Source: CAVQWT01 sp963717705 (lineage in GTDB: Bacteria > Pseudomonadota > Gammaproteobacteria > Burkholderiales > Casimicrobiaceae). From it: a stretch of 64,000 nt of DNA. Below are positions 6,724 through 15,008 of this stretch, one piece after another. The position numbers and the translations under genes were made by a program. Position 1 is the stretch's first letter. Each line of letters begins with the position of its first letter. The notes beneath the pieces were generated by a model. It did no database searches and was not told the origin of the DNA. It saw only the letters and a list, made by a program, of their open reading frames with translations. The stretch covers positions 201,163-265,162 of the forward strand of contig CAVQWT010000003.1 of the NCBI GenBank assembly GCA_963717705.1, read 5' to 3'.

Positions 6724-9641
6724 TTCGCATCCTTCTTCCCGGCGAAGTACGCGATCCAGGCCGGACGGCCGCGCGCCGTGCCCGGCAACGCCGGCACCGG
6801 CGCGAACTGCGGCCAGGTCTCCTGCGGCTCGCCTTCCGCGGCGGGGTAGATGCGCACGCGGACGTCGTACCAGGCCGCCTGGCCGGTGATCGGATCGGAG
6901 TTGGAGATCGTCGCCCCGGTGTCGCCGCCGGGAAGCTCCTCGGTGATCAGGTGGTTGAGCAGGAAGCCCTTGCGCGACTCGTTGGCGTCGGGGGCGAGAT
7001 GCCAGGCGCCGCTCGCCTTGCCGATCGCATTCCACGTCCAGACGGTGCCGGGCTCGACCGCCTCGGTGTAGCGGCACATGCCGCGGACCTTGCCCCACGG
7101 CGACTCGACCCACAGCCACCCGCCGTCGGCGATGCCGGCGGACTGCGCGGTGCGCGGGTTGACCATCAGGTAGTTGTGCGCATGGATCTGGCGCAGCCAG
7201 GCGTTCTGCGAATCCCACGAGTGGTACATCGCCATCGGCCGCTGCGTCACCGCGCGCAGCGGAAAGCGCCCGGTGTCCGTCAGCTGCATCTCCAGCGGCT
7301 CGTACCAGAACGGCAGCGGGTCGAAGTACGTGTCGACGCGCGCGCGCAGCCGGTCCGGCGGCTGCTTGCCGGCACGCTTGCCCTGCGCGGCCAGCCGGAA
7401 GCGCTGCAGGAACTCCGAGTAGATGTGGATGACGATCGGGTCGAAGTCGCGGCGCAGGCCCATCTGCTGCGCCCACTTGAGGTAGTCGCGGTTCCAGTTG
7501 CGCATGTACTGCAGGTTGCGCGGCAGGTGGTACTGGAACACGCAGTTGTTCTTGGCGTACATCTCCCACTGCCGCGGATTGGGCTCGCCGCGCATCGACT
7601 TGTCGCCGTCCTTGCCGCGCCAGCCGGCGAGAAAGCCGATGCCGGAGCCAGGCGCCGTCTCGTAGTTGACGACGAAGTCCGGATAGTCGCGATACTTGCG
7701 CGAGCCGTCGGCGTGGACGAACGCGGGAAACCCGAGCCGGCCGGCGAGCTCGATCAGCACTTCCTGGAACGGCTTGCAGTCGCCGCTCGGCGGCACCACC
7801 GGCACCCGCACCGCGTCGACCGGCCCCTCGAATTCCGAGATCGGCCGGTCGAGCAGCGACATCGCATCGTGCCGCTCGAGGTAGGTCGTGTCCGGCAGGA
7901 TGAGGTCGGCGAACGCCGTCGTCTCCGACTCGAACGCGTCGCAGACGACGAGGAACGGGATCTTGTACTCGCCGCGCTTCTCGCCATCCGGGTGCTTGTC
8001 GGTCAGCATCGTGCGGACCGCCGACGTGTTCATGCTGGAGTTCCAGGCCATGTTGGCCATGAACAGCAGCAGCGTGTCGATCGGGTACGGGTCGCCGCGC
8101 CACGCGTTGGTGATGACGTTGTGCATCAGGCCGTGCGCCGACAGCGGGTGCTCCCACGAAAAGCCCTTGTCGATGCGCACGGGCTCGCCGCGCTCGTCGA
8201 CGAATAGATCGTCGGGGCTCTCCGGCCAGCCGAGCGGTGCGCCGTCGAGCGGCGTGTCGGGCCTGACTGCCTGCGGCCCCTTCGGCGGCCTCGCGTTCGG
8301 CGGCACGGCGCGCGGGTACGGCGCGCGATGACGGAAGCCGCCGGGCCGGTCGATGGTGCCGAGCAGCGACATCAGGATCGCCAGCGTGCGGATGGTCTGG
8401 AAGCCGTTGGAATGCGCGGCGAGGCCGCGCATCGCGTGGAACGCCACCGGATTGCCGGTCACCGTCTCGTGCTTGCCGCCCCACCAGTCGGTCCAGGCGA
8501 TGGGCAGCTCGATCTTTTGGTCGCGCGCGGTCACGCCGAGCTCGTGGGCGAGGCGGCGGATGGTCGCGGCCGGGATGCCGGTGATCCCCTCGGCCCACTC
8601 CGGCGTGCACGGCTTGACCCGCTGGACGAGCAGCTGGAACGCGGGCGCGACGGGCGTGCCGTCGGGCAGCGCGAACGTCCCGAGCAGGGCCGGATCGGCG
8701 TCGGGCGCGTGGTCGGCCACGGCCTTGCCGGCCAGCCGGTCCCACCAGAGGAAGTTGTGGGGCCGCAGCGGATTGACCGGGTCCCCGTCGGCGTTGCGCG
8801 CCATGAGGCCGAACTCGTCGCTGGCCGGATCCTGGTTCACCAGCTGGCCGGCGTTGGTGTAGCGCGCCAGGAACGCCCGGTCGTAGAGACCGAGCGCGAT
8901 GAGCTCGTGGGTCAGCGCCAGCAGCAGCGCACCGTCGGTGCCCGGCTTGATCGGGATCCATTCGTCGGCGATGGCCGCATAGCCGGTGCGCACCGGATTG
9001 ATGGCGACGAAGCGGCCGCCGCTGCGCTTGAACTTCGAGATCGCCGTCTTCAGCGGATTGGAATGATGGTCCTCGGCGGTGCCGAACATCATGAACAGCT
9101 TCGCCCGGTCGAGGTCGGGGCCGCCGAACTCCCAGAACGAGCCACCGATGGTGTAGATCATGCCGGCCGCCATGTTGACCGAGCAGAACCCGCCGTGCGC
9201 CGCGTAGTTGGGCGTGCCGAACTGCCGGGCGAAGAGCCCCGTCAGCGCCTGCATCTGGTCGCGCCCGGTGAACAGCGCGAACCGCTTGGGATCGGTGGCG
9301 CGGATCGTCCGCAGCCGGTTCTCGAGCAGTGCGAACGCCTCTTCCCACGTGGTCTCGACGAAGTCGCCCGCGCCGCGCTCGGCGCCGGGCCTGCGCACGA
9401 GCGGCTTCGTCAGCCGCGCCGGCGAGTACTGCTTCATGATCCCCGACGAACCCTTGGCGCAGATCACCCCGCCGTTGAGCGGATGATCGGGGTTGCCGTC
9501 GATGTACCGGACCTCGCCGTCGCGCAGGTGCACGCGGATGCCGCAGCGGCACGCGCACATGTAGCACGTGGTGGTGCGGATCTCGGTCTTCGCGCCCGGT
9601 GCGGGCGGGGCGAGTGGATCGTGGACGACGGAGGGGGGCAT
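6720..9641 (-). CDS. soeA: Sulfite dehydrogenase molybdopterin subunit SoeA
   Basis: 973 aa, a DMSO-reductase-family molybdo-bis(MGD) oxidoreductase. The N-terminus carries the [4Fe-4S] set CYMCACRC with a fourth Cys in GGVICAKGSSG. Further marks are LFTGRDQMQALTG, the NPVRTGYAAIADEWIPIKPG MGD-binding region and the C-terminal molydopterin-binding domain (HNYLMVNPRTAQSAG). No Tat signal precedes the cluster, so it should work in the cytoplasm, oxidising sulfite to sulfate. I start at the ATG at 9641, where family similarity begins; the frame stays open further upstream only because of high G+C. A promoter candidate lies at 9758-9793. Confidence 0.92.
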   Translation of the reverse strand: MPPSVVHDPLAPPAPGAKTEIRTTTCYMCACRCGIRVHLRDGEVRYIDGNPDHPLNGGVICAKGSSGIMKQYSPARLTKPLVRRPGAERGAGDFVETTWEEAFALLENRLRTIRATDPKRFALFTGRDQMQALTGLFARQFGTPNYAAHGGFCSVNMAAGMIYTIGGSFWEFGGPDLDRAKLFMMFGTAEDHHSNPLKTAISKFKRSGGRFVAINPVRTGYAAIADEWIPIKPGTDGALLLALTHELIALGLYDRAFLARYTNAGQLVNQDPASDEFGLMARNADGDPVNPLRPHNFLWWDRLAGKAVADHAPDADPALLGTFALPDGTPVAPAFQLLVQRVKPCTPEWAEGITGIPAATIRRLAHELGVTARDQKIELPIAWTDWWGGKHETVTGNPVAFHAMRGLAAHSNGFQTIRTLAILMSLLGTIDRPGGFRHRAPYPRAVPPNARPPKGPQAVRPDTPLDGAPLGWPESPDDLFVDERGEPVRIDKGFSWEHPLSAHGLMHNVITNAWRGDPYPIDTLLLFMANMAWNSSMNTSAVRTMLTDKHPDGEKRGEYKIPFLVVCDAFESETTAFADLILPDTTYLERHDAMSLLDRPISEFEGPVDAVRVPVVPPSGDCKPFQEVLIELAGRLGFPAFVHADGSRKYRDYPDFVVNYETAPGSGIGFLAGWRGKDGDKSMRGEPNPRQWEMYAKNNCVFQYHLPRNLQYMRNWNRDYLKWAQQMGLRRDFDPIVIHIYSEFLQRFRLAAQGKRAGKQPPDRLRARVDTYFDPLPFWYEPLEMQLTDTGRFPLRAVTQRPMAMYHSWDSQNAWLRQIHAHNYLMVNPRTAQSAGIADGGWLWVESPWGKVRGMCRYTEAVEPGTVWTWNAIGKASGAWHLAPDANESRKGFLLNHLITEELPGGDTGATISNSDPITGQAAWYDVRVRIYPAAEGEPQETWPQFAPVPALPGTARGRPAWIAYFAGKKDAK

Positions 9642-9757
9642 CGGCAGGATCTGGAGGGGCGGGGCGGCCGGTCGGGTCCCCGCGCGGCCGGGCCTGCGCC
9701 GGTGACCGAACCCGCCGGGAGTCTGGACTCTGTTTATCACAAGAACCGGGGCCGCCT

Positions 9758-9793
9758 GTCTATAACCGCGATGGGGAGACGGGAATACTCCGG
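9758..9793 (-). promoter_or_regulatory. Candidate soeA promoter sharing a motif with sqr and tusA
   Basis: Read on the minus strand: GGAGTATT (9791-9784), an 18-nt spacer, then TTATAGAC (9765-9758). The same arrangement occurs before sqr (26115-26150) and, with GTAGTAGG, before tusA (41054-41088). TATAGA would act as the -10. GGAGTATT sits at the -35 and is either a NarL-type activator half-site (reverse TACTCC) or a special sigma -35. The predicted leader to the soeA ATG is about 110 nt. Confidence 0.45.
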
Positions 9794-9856
9794 ATGGGTG
9801 ATCACCGCGACGGTCTGCCGCGCACTTGTGCGGCGTCAAGGCCTCGGCGCCCCCGG

Positions 9857-9885
9857 TTGCACCGGGGTGTCGCAGGCACCATAAT
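9857..9885 (+). promoter_or_regulatory. Sigma70-like promoter for the kinase-regulator pair
   Basis: TTGCAC (9857-9862), a 17-nt spacer and CATAAT (9880-9885; five of six matches to the -10 consensus). This predicts transcription from about 9892, leaving a ~75-nt leader that contains the inverted repeat at 9906-9937. The soeA-kinase intergenic region (9642-9966) holds this promoter, the opposing soeA promoter and that hairpin, and no gene. Confidence 0.4.
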
Positions 9886-9905
9886 CGATCGATATCCGAG
9901 CAGCG

Positions 9906-9937
9906 GACCGTGCGGCAGGCCGACCTGCCGCACGGTC
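9906..9937. promoter_or_regulatory. Perfect 14-bp inverted repeat in the kinase leader
   Basis: GACCGTGCGGCAGG (9906-9919), loop CCGA, then the exact reverse complement (9924-9937). It ends 17 nt before GGAGGA, the ribosome-binding site of the kinase gene. It can form a very stable RNA hairpin or be a protein-binding operator; no U-run follows, so it is not a simple terminator. Its core GGCAGG-CCGA-CCTGCC recurs with one loop change at 41222-41237. Confidence 0.6.
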
Positions 9938-9966
9938 GAACGTTCGCCCCGAATGGAGGAAGCCCG

Positions 9967-11178
9967 GTGACGCCATCGCCCGTCGGTCGCCTGCGCGCCG
10001 ATGCCCCCCGGATCGCCGACCCCGCCCCGCCGTCTCGTCTCTCGAGCCGCGGCGCCGAAGGCCGGCCCGTCGCGGACGGCCGGCAGGACGGCGAAATCGT
10101 TGCGGCGCTGCAGCCGATGCTGGAGGCCATCGTCCGCCTGGCCGGCGCCGACGCGGGGACGATCAAGGTCATCGGCCAGAACGGCGCCTCGTTCGAGCCC
10201 GTGGTCACCGTCGGCCTCGCGCACCGCCACGGCCTGGTCCAGTCCTGGTGCACGACCTGCGTCGAGTCGCGCGATGCGGACAGCCCGTGCGTGCGCAGCG
10301 ACCTCTGCGGCCACGACGACCGGATTCCCGCCGATGCGACAGGCCCCGTGTGCAAGCACCAGGTCGCGGTGCCGCTGCGCCACAAGGATCGCCCCGTGGG
10401 CGCGCTGAACCTGATGTTCGCCGCCGAATGCACGCTGCCGCCGGCGATGAGCCCGCTGCTGCGCGCCGCCGGCGACCTCATCGGGATGACCCTCGACAAC
10501 GCCCGCCTGGCGCGCGAGAACCTGCGCATCCGCCTGACCAGCGAGCGCCAGATGCTCGCCAACGAGGTCCACGACTCGCTGGCGCAGGGACTCACCTACA
10601 TGCGGATGCGGATGAGCCTGCTGCGCGACGCGATCCGCGACGACGACGAGGTGCGGGTGCAGAAGCTGTGCAACGACGTCGACGACACGCTCGGCAATTC
10701 GCAGGGGCGGCTGCGCGAACTGATCACCTACTTCCGCAGCCGGATGGACCCGGAGGGCCTGGTGCACGCGCTGCGCCAGACGAGCGACCGCTTTTTCGAC
10801 CGCACCGGCATCGCCCTCACGTTCGACAACCGCGTCGCCGAGCTGCACCTGCCGCCCGACCGCGAGATCGAGGTCTTCCACATCGCCCAGGAAGCGCTCG
10901 CCAACGTCGCGCGGCACGCCCACGCGACCCGCGCGGCGCTGGTGCTGGACCGCGAGGGCGGCAACTACCGGCTGGCCGTCGAGGACGACGGGGTCGGCTT
11001 CGCCGGCGCGTCGGGCGCCCCGGGCCGGGAGGACTCGGGACACTTCGGCATTGCGATCATGCGCGAGCGCGCCGACCGCCTGGGCGGGAGCATCACCCTC
11101 GGCCGGGCCGGTGGCGCCGGCACGCGGCTCGAACTCGTGTTTCCCGCCAACCCGCCGACCGACGAGGCGCCACGATGA
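9967..11178 (+). CDS. Soluble GAF-domain sensor histidine kinase (NarX/NreB type)
   Basis: 403 aa. A GAF-like domain (about 45-180) is followed by a HisKA_3 dimerisation box with His202 in NEVHDSLAQGL and a HATPase domain (DDGVGFAG; GHFGIAIMRERA; GGAGTRLEL). No transmembrane segment is visible, so it senses a cytoplasmic signal. The GAF region has six cysteines (95, 98, 108, 114, 129, 155), including CTTC and CVRSDLC, which could bind an Fe-S cluster or sense thiol/persulfide state. The GTG start at 9967 is fixed by GGAGGA six nt upstream. Its stop overlaps the regulator ATG (ATGA). Position between soe and dsr suggests it controls sulfur oxidation (inference). Confidence 0.9.
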   Translation: MTPSPVGRLRADAPRIADPAPPSRLSSRGAEGRPVADGRQDGEIVAALQPMLEAIVRLAGADAGTIKVIGQNGASFEPVVTVGLAHRHGLVQSWCTTCVESRDADSPCVRSDLCGHDDRIPADATGPVCKHQVAVPLRHKDRPVGALNLMFAAECTLPPAMSPLLRAAGDLIGMTLDNARLARENLRIRLTSERQMLANEVHDSLAQGLTYMRMRMSLLRDAIRDDDEVRVQKLCNDVDDTLGNSQGRLRELITYFRSRMDPEGLVHALRQTSDRFFDRTGIALTFDNRVAELHLPPDREIEVFHIAQEALANVARHAHATRAALVLDREGGNYRLAVEDDGVGFAGASGAPGREDSGHFGIAIMRERADRLGGSITLGRAGGAGTRLELVFPANPPTDEAPR

Positions 11179-11843
11179 CTGCGAATGACCCCATCCGGGT
11201 CGTCCTGATCGACGATCACGGCCTGTGCCGCCGCGGCCTGTGCGAGCTGCTCGAGGCACGCGCCGGGATGAAGGTTGCCGGCCACACCGGCAGCGCCGAC
11301 GAGGCGGTGCGCCTGCTGCGCGACGAGCGGCCCGACCTCGCGATCATGGACCTGCGGATGTCGCCGGTCGACGGTCACCACCTGCTCACCCGGCTGCGCG
11401 CCGAAGGCATCGACACGCCGGTAGTCGTGCTGACGATGAGCGATGCCCAGGAGGACCTGGGGCGGGCGTTCCGGGCCGGCGTCCGCGGCTACCTGCTCAA
11501 GGACATGGATCCCGACGACGTCATCGACGCCATCCGGCGGACGGCGCGGGGCGAAGTGGTCGTGGCCCCGGCGATGGCGCTCAAGCTGGTCGACCTGCTG
11601 CTGCCGACGCAGCCGGGCACCACGCGCGCTGACTACATGAAGTCGCTGACCGAGCGCGAGCGCGAAATCCTGCAGCACCTGTCCAACGGCAAGAGCAACA
11701 AGGCCATCGCGCAGGCGCTGGGCATCAGCCACGACACGGTGAAGCTCCACGTCCGCCACATCCTGTCGAAGCTGGGCCTGCGGTCGCGCGTCGAGGCTGC
11801 GGTGTTCGCCGTCGAGCACCGCGCCGAGGCGGCTTCCGGCTAG
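11175..11843 (+). CDS. NarL/FixJ-family response regulator
   Basis: 222 aa. Receiver domain with acidic pair DD13-14, phospho-acceptor Asp59 (IMDLRMSP) and the conserved Lys in YLLKDM. A LuxR/NarL-type HTH follows at about 155-215 (LTEREREILQHLSNGKSNKAIA...). It is translationally coupled to the kinase (ATGA overlap) and is its probable partner. Its TAG shares CTAG with the stop of the convergent sirohaem methyltransferase gene. Candidate targets are the TACTCC-type half-sites in the soeA, sqr/dsrA and tusA promoters (inference). Confidence 0.92.
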   Translation: MTANDPIRVVLIDDHGLCRRGLCELLEARAGMKVAGHTGSADEAVRLLRDERPDLAIMDLRMSPVDGHHLLTRLRAEGIDTPVVVLTMSDAQEDLGRAFRAGVRGYLLKDMDPDDVIDAIRRTARGEVVVAPAMALKLVDLLLPTQPGTTRADYMKSLTEREREILQHLSNGKSNKAIAQALGISHDTVKLHVRHILSKLGLRSRVEAAVFAVEHRAEAASG

Positions 11844-12670
11844 GGCGAGCCGGCGCCCGGATCGACCGCGAGCCGCTCCGCCGCAGGGCGCGCCGTCGCG
11901 TCCGGGCGGTACCAGTTCAGCCGTTCGCGCAGGCGCACGACGTCACCGATGATGATCAGCGTCGGCGGCGTCAGCATCGCATCGGCGACTTGGCTCGCCA
12001 GCGTGCGCAGCGTGCCGGTGACGACCCGCTGCTCGCGCGTGGTCCCCTGCTGGACGACCGCCGCCGGGGTGTCGGCGGAGAGGCCATGGGCGACCATGCC
12101 CGCGCACAGCACCGGCAGGCCGAGCAGCCCCATGTAGACGACCACCGTCTGCCGCGGCCGCGCCAGCGCCGGCCAGTCGAGGTCCATGCTGCCGTCCTTG
12201 AGGTGGCCCGTCACGAACAGGCAGGCCTGCGCGCAGTCGCGATGCGTCAACGGAATGCCCGCATACGACGCCACGCCCAGCGCCGCGGTGATGCCGGGCA
12301 CGACCTCGAAGCGCACTCCCTGCGCCGCGAGGGTGTCGATCTCCTCGCCGCCGCGGCCGAAGATGAACGGGTCGCCGCCCTTCAGCCGCAGGACCCGCAG
12401 GCCCTCCTTCGCCAGGCGCACCAACATCTCGTTGATCGCCTCCTGCGGCATCGTGTGCCGATCGCGCTCCTTGCCGACATAGACGCGCCGCGTCGACGAG
12501 GGCAGCAGGTCGAGCACGTCCTTCGACACCAGGTGGTCGTAGAGGGCGACGTCCGCGGTCTGCATCAACCGGTACGCGCGCAACGTCAGCAGCTCGGGGT
12601 CGCCGGGGCCGGCGCCGACCAGGTAGACCTCGCCGCGCGACGCCGGGGCGTCGGGATGATTCGCTTCCAT
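11840..12670 (-). CDS. cobA: Uroporphyrinogen-III C-methyltransferase (SUMT)
   Basis: 276 aa single-domain SUMT, which adds two SAM-derived methyl groups to uroporphyrinogen III to give precorrin-2, the precursor of sirohaem and cobalamin. Family motifs: VYLVGAGPGDPELLTLRA, the active-site region VLRLKGGDPFIFGRGGEE, and VPGITAALGVASYAGIPLTHR. The CysG dehydrogenase/chelatase half is absent. It is the last gene of the dsr run, fitting the sirohaem need of DsrAB. Two ATGs lie six nt apart (12676, 12670); the second has the better SD spacing (GAGG nine nt upstream). Confidence 0.93.
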   Translation of the reverse strand: MEANHPDAPASRGEVYLVGAGPGDPELLTLRAYRLMQTADVALYDHLVSKDVLDLLPSSTRRVYVGKERDRHTMPQEAINEMLVRLAKEGLRVLRLKGGDPFIFGRGGEEIDTLAAQGVRFEVVPGITAALGVASYAGIPLTHRDCAQACLFVTGHLKDGSMDLDWPALARPRQTVVVYMGLLGLPVLCAGMVAHGLSADTPAAVVQQGTTREQRVVTGTLRTLASQVADAMLTPPTLIIIGDVVRLRERLNWYRPDATARPAAERLAVDPGAGSP

Positions 12671-12699
12671 GGGCATCGTCCTCGCTCGGGACCGGGCGG

Positions 12700-13089
12700 T
12701 CAGCCCGGATCGCTGCGGCAGCCGCAGCCGCCGCCACCCCCGCCGCAGCCCTGGGGGGCGGTGGCGGACGCCGCCGCCGGCTCGGCGGCCGCCGCCGGCG
12801 CCGCGTCGTTGGGGTTGATGAAGATGAACCGGAGGTCGCCGGGTTCGTATTCGACGAAATCGAGCGTCATGCCGTCGAGCAGGCCGGTGTCGCGCGGCGA
12901 CACGATCAGCGCGATGCCCTCCGACGTAACGACGAGGTCGTCGTTGCGTGCCTCGTCGAATCCCATCGCGTAATGGAGCGAGCCGTCGGCGTCGCGGCGC
13001 GCGGCGATGCGCAGCCCCATCTCGTCGGACTCCGATTGCGTGGCCGCGACCCGGATCTGCTGCGCGGCGCTGGGCGTGACGGTGATCAT
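12700..13089 (-). CDS. dsrR: DsrR-like A-type scaffold protein with a Gly/Cys tail
   Basis: 129 aa. Residues 1-95 have the IscA/HesB (A-type carrier) fold signature (MITVTPSAAQQIR at the start; DLRFIFINPNDA at the end). The first conserved IscA cysteine is missing, as described for DsrR of purple sulfur bacteria. Unlike typical DsrR, an alanine-rich linker leads to a C-terminal GCGGGGGGCGCRS with three cysteines. DsrR is linked to post-transcriptional control of dsr expression. Whether this version binds iron or an Fe-S cluster cannot be said from sequence. Confidence 0.8.
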   Translation of the reverse strand: MITVTPSAAQQIRVAATQSESDEMGLRIAARRDADGSLHYAMGFDEARNDDLVVTSEGIALIVSPRDTGLLDGMTLDFVEYEPGDLRFIFINPNDAAPAAAAEPAAASATAPQGCGGGGGGCGCRSDPG

Positions 13090-13152
13090 GGCGTCCTTTC
13101 ATCGAGGCAGGGACGGACAGCGCCGGACGCTCCGGATCGCGCGCCGGCCATT

Positions 13153-13512
13153 CTAGTGCTCGCCCTTGGTGCGCAGCAATCCGGCCAGCCGGTTGCCCTG
13201 CTTCTGCGGGCCGCCGCGCGGAAACATCTCGTGCAACTGGTGGTTCGATCCGCGCTCGGGTCCCCACGCCTCGGTGAAGTGGCGGATCATCACGCGCACC
13301 TGGGCCTGGACGCCATGCTCGAACCAGAACTCGCGCAGGAAGCGGATGACCTCCCAGTGCGCCGGCGTCAGCGCCAGTCCTTCGTGCCGCGCCAGCTCGC
13401 GCGCGAATTCCTCCGACCACTGGTCGCGGTCGACAAGATAGCCCTCGCTGTCGGTCTCGATGCGCCTGCCGGCGACCTCGACGTGCTGCGGCGGCTGGCG
13501 GGTCGTGCCCAT
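13153..13512 (-). CDS. Cys-less DsrC/TusE-family protein (RspA-like)
   Basis: 119 aa with the DsrC/TusE fold signature: EGYLVDRDQWSEEFA, HWEVIRFLREFW and the C-terminal arm beginning GPQKQGNRLAGLL. It has no cysteine at all, so both sulfur-carrying residues of DsrC are missing. Such proteins have been called RspA and proposed to be regulatory. The gene lies between dsrN and dsrR. A GTG at 13539 that overlaps the dsrN stop (GTGA) is an alternative start giving 128 aa. A second Cys-less paralogue is at 28491-28820. Confidence 0.85.
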   Translation of the reverse strand: MGTTRQPPQHVEVAGRRIETDSEGYLVDRDQWSEEFARELARHEGLALTPAHWEVIRFLREFWFEHGVQAQVRVMIRHFTEAWGPERGSNHQLHEMFPRGGPQKQGNRLAGLLRTKGEH

Positions 13513-13535
13513 CGCGTGGACGCGCGGCGCCGCCG

Positions 13536-15008
13536 TCACAGGACGGCCGCTTCCCGGCCGCGCGCCGGCGGGAGGTAGACGATGTTGTCCTGGCGCCGCC
13601 GCCGGTAGTCGGCGTGGCGGACGAAGTCGACGAAGCGCGCCGCCCAGTCGTTGCCGCCCGCGCTGCGCAGGTGCGCGTACGACGCGAGCACGTTGCGGAC
13701 GACGATGCCGTCGCGCCGGCCGTCGACCCCGTGGCCGCGCTTGACGGTGTACGCGTACCGCAGGTCGGCGGGCAGGTTCTCGATGCTCGAATAGTGGAAT
13801 TCGTGCGCCCGCAGCGCGGCGCCGCCCGCCTCCGCCTCCGCCTCGGTCCACGGACAGTCCGGTGTCCGCTCGAGGTTCACGTAGCCGCGACCCACGGGCC
13901 GGTCGTGCATCACCACGTCCCCGGGAATCGCGCCGACCATCTTGTGCGTCTGCCCCTTGTACGTCAGCGTGCGGGCGAGATACATGAGGCCGCCGCACTC
14001 GGCGTAGACCGGCAGGCCGGCGTCGACCGCGCCGCGGATGCGCGTACGCAGCGCGGAGTTCGCCTCGAGTTCCGCCGCGTGAAGCTCCGGAAAGCCCCCG
14101 CCGATGAACAGCCCGTCCACGCTGGGCAGCTGCGTGTCGTTCAAGGTGTCGATCCCGACCAGCGTCGCGCCGGCGGCGCGCAGCGCATCGAGGTCGTCGG
14201 CATAGTAGAAGCCGAACGCGCGGTCCTGCGCGACGCCGATGCGCAGGTCCGGCGCGGCGGCCGGCGGATACGGGTCGGCAACGGCATCGCCCGGGACGGC
14301 CAGCGGCGGCACGTCGGACGCGATGCGCAGCAGCAGGTCGAGATCGACCTGCGCGCCCACCACCGCGCCGATCGCGGCGACGCGCTGCTCGGCGCCGTCG
14401 GCTTCGTTGCTTGGCGTCAATCCCAGGTGACGCTCGGCGATCCCGAGGCGTGGATCGCACTGCACGGCGCCCAGAACGCGCACGTCGGTGTAATGCTCGA
14501 CCACCATCCGCAGCTTGGCCTCGTGCCGGCTGCCGCCGAGGTTGTTGAGGATGACGCCGGCGATCCTGACGTCCCGGTCGAACGCCTGGTAGCCGAGGAT
14601 CAGCGGGGCGATGCCGCGGGTCATCCCGCGCGAGTCGATCACCAGCACGACCGGCAGGCCGAGCGCCTTGGCCAGCGCCGCGTTGCTGTTGCTGCCGTCG
14701 AGCGCCAGGCCGTCGTAGAGCCCCTTGTTGCCCTCGACCACGCAGACGTCGGCGGCGGCGGCGTGACGCCGGAACGTGCCGCGGTACTCGGCCGCTTCCG
14801 ACAGGTAGGGGTCGAGATTGCGGCAGCGGCGACCGGTGGCGGTCGTCAGCCACATCGGGTCGATGTAGTCCGGCCCCTTCTTGAACGCCTGGACCGCGAG
14901 CCCGCGGTCGCGCAGCGCCCGGCACAGGCCGATGGCCACCGTCGTCTTGCCGGAGGACTTGTGGGTCGCGGAGACCAGCACGCGGCGCGGGTTGGCGGCG
15001 GCCGCCAT
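13536..15008 (-). CDS. dsrN: DsrN, sirohaem amidase / cobyrinate a,c-diamide synthase family
   Basis: 490 aa CobB-type ATP- and glutamine-dependent amidase. The N-terminal P-loop-like SATHKSSGKTT (about 13-23) and EGNKGLYDG belong to the ATP-binding domain; the C-terminal class I glutamine amidotransferase domain has nucleophile Cys in YAECGGLMYL and the late His in HEFHYSS. In dsr clusters DsrN is thought to amidate sirohaem for DsrAB. The start codon overlaps the dsrP stop by one base (TGATG). Confidence 0.93.
   Translation of the reverse strand: MAAAANPRRVLVSATHKSSGKTTVAIGLCRALRDRGLAVQAFKKGPDYIDPMWLTTATGRRCRNLDPYLSEAAEYRGTFRRHAAAADVCVVEGNKGLYDGLALDGSNSNAALAKALGLPVVLVIDSRGMTRGIAPLILGYQAFDRDVRIAGVILNNLGGSRHEAKLRMVVEHYTDVRVLGAVQCDPRLGIAERHLGLTPSNEADGAEQRVAAIGAVVGAQVDLDLLLRIASDVPPLAVPGDAVADPYPPAAAPDLRIGVAQDRAFGFYYADDLDALRAAGATLVGIDTLNDTQLPSVDGLFIGGGFPELHAAELEANSALRTRIRGAVDAGLPVYAECGGLMYLARTLTYKGQTHKMVGAIPGDVVMHDRPVGRGYVNLERTPDCPWTEAEAEAGGAALRAHEFHYSSIENLPADLRYAYTVKRGHGVDGRRDGIVVRNVLASYAHLRSAGGNDWAARFVDFVRHADYRRRRQDNIVYLPPARGREAAVL

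Noticed and set aside
6720..10595. Longer SoeA with an extended N-terminus
   Set aside because: The upstream frame crosses the divergent kinase gene and its regulatory gap; family similarity begins at the ATG at 9641.
11840..12670. Full CysG sirohaem synthase
   Set aside because: Only the methyltransferase half is encoded; the dehydrogenase/ferrochelatase domain is not present in the adjacent sequence.
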